Of a stretch of DNA of 64,000 nt, positions 61,460 to 64,000 are shown one piece after another. The stretch's first letter is position 1, and every line of letters starts with the position of its first letter. The stretch comes from Flavobacteriales bacterium (lineage in GTDB: Bacteria; Bacteroidota; Bacteroidia; Flavobacteriales_F; PHOS-HE28). Position numbers and translations under genes: made by a program. The notes under the pieces are model-generated. The model did no database searches. It was not told the origin of the DNA and saw nothing but the letters and a program-made list of their open reading frames with translations. The stretch spans positions 62,001-126,000 of the forward strand of contig JADKGB010000005.1 of assembly GCA_016717225.1 (NCBI GenBank), read 5' to 3'.

Positions 61460-62176
61460 ATGCTCGCACGCTTTGTAATATCGTTCGGAGTCTTGCTCCT
61501 TTGGAGCACTTCAACTTTCGCCCAATGCGGTGGGCCGCACATAGTGGTAAGTGTTCACCGCGACGGTGCTGTTATATCCCAACTTGAGTGTGACGGGTGT
61601 TCATGGAATGGACAAGCTCTGGATACGATAGCGATGGTACCCGGTGACTCTGTGCAGATCCGTTATACATTTTCACCAAATGGGGGGCTCTGCGATGGAA
61701 ATCTCGCATGGTACTTTGGTGAACCAGATGAAGAGGTTCTGCTCTTGGATGCGGGGCAGTGCCATACATCCGAAGTATGGATCACTGAACCTGGCCATCT
61801 CCTGGCAGTTCCTTCTAACGCCTACGTGATGGTCCATTTCGAGTTTACCATTCTTGAATTCGACCCAGGAACGATGATCGGGGACGTTGACCCATATGGG
61901 TCTTTGCTCACCGATAAAGTGGTCAGCGGCCTTTCCGTAAACCTCCTGAACCCCGTGATGGATGACTTGCCGGTTATCATCTCATCTGTCAAGAGCCAAG
62001 CGGTTGAGTTGACCCTTTTTTCTGCCAACGGACAAATTGTAAAGCAAAGCACTCACAGAATTGCGGCTGGGCAGAGCAAGCTTGTTCTACCGCTCCCTGC
62101 TCTAGGGCCTGGCCATTACTATTTGCAGTATTCAGCTAAATCAGATCGCGGCACGATACCCGTCGTGAAACTTTGA
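61460..62176 (+). CDS. secreted protein with type IX-like C-terminal domain, unknown
   Basis: A 238-residue exported protein: signal peptide MLARFVISFGVLLLWSTSTF, a Cys-containing N-terminal domain (residues 22-130; six Cys including QCGGPHIVV, LECDGCSW and GGLCDGN) of no recognised family, and a C-terminal beta-sandwich with VELTLFSANGQIVKQS and GPGHYYLQYSAKSDRGTIPV, resembling type IX sorting domains. It is alone on the plus strand between the divergent sigma-factor operon and convergent kmo. Function unknown. Confidence 0.72.
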   Translation: MLARFVISFGVLLLWSTSTFAQCGGPHIVVSVHRDGAVISQLECDGCSWNGQALDTIAMVPGDSVQIRYTFSPNGGLCDGNLAWYFGEPDEEVLLLDAGQCHTSEVWITEPGHLLAVPSNAYVMVHFEFTILEFDPGTMIGDVDPYGSLLTDKVVSGLSVNLLNPVMDDLPVIISSVKSQAVELTLFSANGQIVKQSTHRIAAGQSKLVLPLPALGPGHYYLQYSAKSDRGTIPVVKL

Positions 62177-62191
62177 AAACGAGGTTGTATC

Positions 62192-63607
62192 TCAGGGTGC
62201 AATGCTCACCAACTCCATCACCCTCCTCTCCACCTCCTCGCTCTCCCACTTCTCCTCGATGCCCGGCATGGCGAGCACTTCTTCCATGATGCGATCATGC
62301 CGCAGGCCTTCGCGCCACGCGTCTTTGTACTGGATATCGCTGAACTTCACCTGGCTGTAAAGCGGCAGCCATTGGTCGGGGTGCTTGGCTTGAAGGTGGC
62401 CTTCGATCTTCTTGCGCAGCAGGAACTTCGGGTCGGCCACCAGATCGCGCATCTCGACGAAGTTGCGCAGTGACAGATCAGCGATGGCATCGCCATTGGG
62501 CTTGCGGGCCTTGCCGTATGCAGCGAGCACAGCGGGCCAGTTGTCGTCGCCGAGTTCGTTCAGCAGGTCGTTCAGCACTTTGCAGTCCTCGTATCCTGCG
62601 TTCATGCCTTCGCCATAGAACGGAATGATGGCATGTGCCGCGTCGCCGATCAAGGCCACCTTGCCGTTGATCGTCCACGGGTTGCAGCGAATGATGGCCA
62701 AGGAGCTTTGCGGGTTGCGGAGGTATTGCTCCACGATGTCCGGAACAATGGTCATCGAATCCGCAAAGTGTTCTTGGAAGAATGCCTTCACCTGGGCTTC
62801 GGTCTTCACAGTATCGAATCCGGGAATGCTCTGAGGAGATTCCGGATGGCCGGGTCCCACGATCTTTGATCGCCCGGCCTCCGGAATGACAGTTGCCGAA
62901 GTGTTCGGCATGAACAGAGTGCCGGTGAAACCGCCATCCTGGTTGGCGAGGCCCATCATCATGAAGTACCGACGCGGCCAGATGTGCAGGCATTGCGGGT
63001 CCATCTTCGGCGTGCCATCGGGGTTCGCGGGGAAGGCGACTTCCTTGTAATCGTGCTCGATGTACTCCTGGCTGTAGGTGAAGCGGCCTTGCATCATCTT
63101 CTGGCGCACCGCGCTGAAAGCACCATCGCTGCCGAAAACGATGTCGGCCTTCACCGGGGCGCTCTCGCCCGTGATGTCATTGTGGAAGGTGCACGTCGCA
63201 TTGTCCAGATGAACGTCCGCGCAGCGGTGGTTGAAATGCAACTTCACATTGGGCAGCTTCTCCGCTTCTGTGAGCAATCGACGGTTCAACTCACCGCGTG
63301 ACACTGAATGGATCGCGCGGTTGTCGATGCTGTACGGGACACGATTCAGCTTGCCATCCCGGTCGTGCATCATACGGGCATAAACGGGCACCACGATCTC
63401 TTTCACGGCTTCCTCCACACCGGCCGCACGCAGCGATGTCCAGCCGCGATGCGACACCACGAGGTTGATACTGCGCCCCGCGTACACATCCGTCGTGCGC
63501 GGATCCCCGCGACGCTCGAACACGCTCACGTTGTGCCCGCGCTTCGCCAGGAAAATGGCGAGCAAGCTGCCCACGAGACCTCCGCCGACGATGGTGATGT
63601 TGCTCAT
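62192..63607 (-). CDS. kmo: kynurenine 3-monooxygenase
   Basis: A 471-residue flavoprotein hydroxylating L-kynurenine in tryptophan catabolism and de novo NAD synthesis. FAD-binding motif ITIVGGGLVGSLLAIFLAKR at the N-terminus, FERRGDPRTTDVYAGRSINL typical of KMO, GSDGAFSAVRQKMM, and ALIGDAAHAIIPFYGEGMNA with the conserved G-D motif. The C-terminal region is normal in length. Its ATG overlaps the kynU stop by four bases, so the two are in one operon that continues beyond the window. Confidence 0.96.
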   Translation of the reverse strand: MSNITIVGGGLVGSLLAIFLAKRGHNVSVFERRGDPRTTDVYAGRSINLVVSHRGWTSLRAAGVEEAVKEIVVPVYARMMHDRDGKLNRVPYSIDNRAIHSVSRGELNRRLLTEAEKLPNVKLHFNHRCADVHLDNATCTFHNDITGESAPVKADIVFGSDGAFSAVRQKMMQGRFTYSQEYIEHDYKEVAFPANPDGTPKMDPQCLHIWPRRYFMMMGLANQDGGFTGTLFMPNTSATVIPEAGRSKIVGPGHPESPQSIPGFDTVKTEAQVKAFFQEHFADSMTIVPDIVEQYLRNPQSSLAIIRCNPWTINGKVALIGDAAHAIIPFYGEGMNAGYEDCKVLNDLLNELGDDNWPAVLAAYGKARKPNGDAIADLSLRNFVEMRDLVADPKFLLRKKIEGHLQAKHPDQWLPLYSQVKFSDIQYKDAWREGLRHDRIMEEVLAMPGIEEKWESEEVERRVMELVSIAP

Positions 63608-64000
63608 GACTTCAATGCTTCGTTCAGGACCTCACCACAACGGAACACATCCTCGAAACTGTTGTACAACGGCACCGGCGCCATGCGGATCACATTCGGT
63701 TCGCGCCAGTCGACCACCACTCCGTTCGTGGTGAGCGCATCGAACAGGGCACGGCCGTTCTCGCGGATCAGCAGGCTGAGCTGGCAACCGCGCTGCGCGG
63801 GGTCGCTCGGCGTGATGATCTCGAAGATGTTCCCGTGTTCGACCGAGACCTCGTTCAGCACGAGCTTCAGAAAGCCGGTAAGCTGCTCGCTCTTCGCACG
63901 CAGCGCATCCATACCGGCCCGATCGAACAGATCCAACGCGGAGCGATGCACGGCCATGCTGAAGACGGGTGCATTGCTCAACTGCCAAGCTTCCGCGCTG
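63604..64000 (-). CDS. kynU: kynureninase (C-terminal part, runs off the window)
   Basis: The last 131 visible residues of kynureninase, the PLP enzyme that splits kynurenine or 3-hydroxykynurenine to (hydroxy)anthranilate and alanine. Visible pieces: AWQLSNAPVFSMAVHRSALD, PAQRGCQLSLLIRENGRAL, and DWREPNVIRMAPVPLYNSF, which match the C-terminal domain of the family. The PLP Lys lies beyond the window edge. The frame is open through base 64000. Together with kmo it suggests a kynurenine route to quinolinate. Confidence 0.92.
   Translation of the reverse strand, partial: SAEAWQLSNAPVFSMAVHRSALDLFDRAGMDALRAKSEQLTGFLKLVLNEVSVEHGNIFEIITPSDPAQRGCQLSLLIRENGRALFDALTTNGVVVDWREPNVIRMAPVPLYNSFEDVFRCGEVLNEALKS

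Noticed and set aside
59328..63607. Functional link between free kynurenine genes (kmo, kynU) and MbnH kynurenine formation
   Set aside because: MbnH modifies a Trp within a protein, whereas kmo and kynU act on free metabolites; the closeness is probably chance.

Overview
The window reads as a chromosomal segment of an uncultured Bacteroidota bacterium, most likely a Flavobacteriales-type lineage of unusually high GC (about half G+C by eye). Evidence: two genes resembling PorU2/PorV2 of the type IX secretion system, several secreted proteins with type IX-like C-terminal domains, a DUF5686 protein, a large TolB-like/beta-barrel protein, and repeated promoter-like boxes of the form TAnnTTTG or TAnnTTCG. 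No phage, insertion sequence, rRNA or CRISPR array was seen, and no gene-free stretch exceeds about 300 bp.

Layout. 1-7116: end of murF, acyl-CoA dehydrogenase, anmK, an amino-acid dehydrogenase, then a TolQ/ExbB-ExbD-TonB energy-transduction operon with folC. 7183-7385: two tRNA-Val genes of different anticodon, each followed by a hairpin terminator. 7417-10174: two polytopic GT-C-like membrane proteins. 10219-16214: a light/carotenoid operon (palindrome, promoter, ECF sigma factor, crtI, crtB, idi, photolyase, a 52-aa protein, SRPBCC protein, crtZ) with no lycopene cyclase. 16341-21657: methyltransferase, cobalamin adenosyltransferase, DUF2795 protein, secA. 21743-29831 (minus strand): TonB-like protein, comM, gmhA, two DsbD-type proteins, tilS, pabB. 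30078-41865: a type IX cargo-like protein, a frameshifted hemH, lnt, a membrane protein, porU2 and porV2. 41950-47127: pssA, purS, lptB, DUF5686 protein, tatC. 47365-51879: recQ, a decayed M20 peptidase tail, a hypothetical gene, an intact M20 amidohydrolase and a small TauE/SafE protein. 51890-56697: a TolB-like gene split by a frameshift, an MBL hydrolase and an outer-membrane protein. 56820-61304: a YHYH secreted protein, then an overlapping operon (ECF sigma, putative anti-sigma, CnrX/Spy-like sensor, MbnP-like, MbnH-like). 61460-64000: a secreted protein, kmo and the end of kynU.

The most interesting unit is the sigma / anti-sigma / periplasmic sensor / MbnP / MbnH operon. It resembles a CnrYXH metal-sensing module joined to the copper protein MbnP and the MauG-like enzyme MbnH known from methanobactin loci, here without any visible methanobactin peptide. 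Second is the carotenoid-photolyase operon under its own ECF sigma factor, with a strong palindrome upstream and a gene for making adenosylcobalamin nearby.

Three genes (hemH, the TolB-like gene and the CnrX-like sensor) each need exactly one extra base to restore a full-length family member. Because all three errors go the same way, sequencing or assembly error is at least as likely as real gene decay.
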